From positions 1 to 33,091 of the forward strand of contig JAEZLZ010000096.1 in NCBI GenBank assembly GCA_023415055.1: a DNA stretch of 33,091 nucleotides. The letters run 5' to 3'. The number at the start of each line of letters is the position of its first letter. Positions within the stretch are counted from its first letter, which is position 1. This DNA comes from Bacillota bacterium (GTDB lineage: Bacteria > Bacillota > Clostridia > Lachnospirales > Lachnospiraceae). Below the pieces are notes generated by a model. It was not told where the DNA came from. It worked only from the letters and a program-made list of their open reading frames with translations, and did no database searches. Below are positions 33,075 through 33,091 of the stretch, piece after piece. Position numbers and translations under genes: made by a program.

Positions 33075-33091
33075 CATGATATATTGAACTT

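Noticed and set aside
1..33091. tRNA genes and CRISPR arrays
   Set aside because: No cloverleaf with a TTCGANNC arm and no regularly spaced repeats were seen on either strand by eye.

Overview
The window looks like a chromosomal segment of a low-GC, endospore-forming Clostridia, most likely a member of the Lachnospiraceae. The evidence is AT-rich intergenic DNA, strong GGAGG-type ribosome binding sites, a SleB-like cortex hydrolase, a DUF2752/DUF4234 gene pair, an ECF-type niacin transporter, MntR/MntH, an archaeal-type AspRS and several c-di-GMP-type signalling genes. No tRNA, rRNA or CRISPR array was seen.

Layout. (1) Positions 1-125 are the 3' end (domains V and VI) of a group II intron whose body lies outside the window. 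(2) Positions 210-5405 hold a promoter, a structured leader with a 23-bp direct repeat, and a six-gene co-directional cluster of mostly unrecognised genes: a duplicated-motif protein, an RCC1-like propeller translationally coupled to it, a WG-repeat-like protein, a glycine-zipper/coiled-coil protein, a large membrane-associated protein and a DUF697/YcjF-like membrane protein. This is the best candidate for an undescribed system. (3) Positions 5481-12916 are ordinary accessory genes: a methyltransferase, a tiny MotA-like protein paired with a membrane LuxR regulator, a truncated response regulator, a secreted copper-amine-oxidase-N/PrcB protein, a LysM-SleB hydrolase, a serine hydrolase and a ferritin-like protein. 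(4) mntR and mntH are divergent around a dyad operator.

(5) Positions 15068-20087 are a wrecked signalling gene (ABC substrate-binding domain, membrane segment, GGDEF, EAL). It has lost its 5' end and most of its EAL domain. It is split by a 3,288-bp transposon (15796-19083) with 25-bp terminal inverted repeats and a 9-bp target duplication. The transposon carries a very large DDE transposase, a small overlapping accessory ORF and a DUF3888 passenger gene, with an intrinsic terminator close to each end. Removing the transposon and one target copy restores the reading frame across the junction.

(6) Positions 20186-22342 encode an unusual chemoreceptor. It has essentially no extracellular domain and carries a periplasmic-binding-protein-like sugar sensor at its cytoplasmic C terminus. 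(7) The remainder holds DUF4234 and DUF2752 membrane proteins, an HD-GYP phosphodiesterase, NiaX with NiaR-like operators, a zinc-ribbon membrane protein, an MFS transporter, a GNAT acetyltransferase, an OGG1-like glycosylase, a small helical protein, an archaeal-type AspRS with a long attenuator-like leader, and an acyl-CoA thioesterase.

How the genes relate: Mn homeostasis (MntR/MntH), envelope and spore maintenance (SleB-like, PrcB-like) and signalling (chemoreceptor, HD-GYP, decayed GGDEF-EAL and response regulator) are recognisable local themes. Two signalling genes are visibly decaying. Start codons were re-chosen where a ribosome binding site argued for it; where that happened the entry says so.
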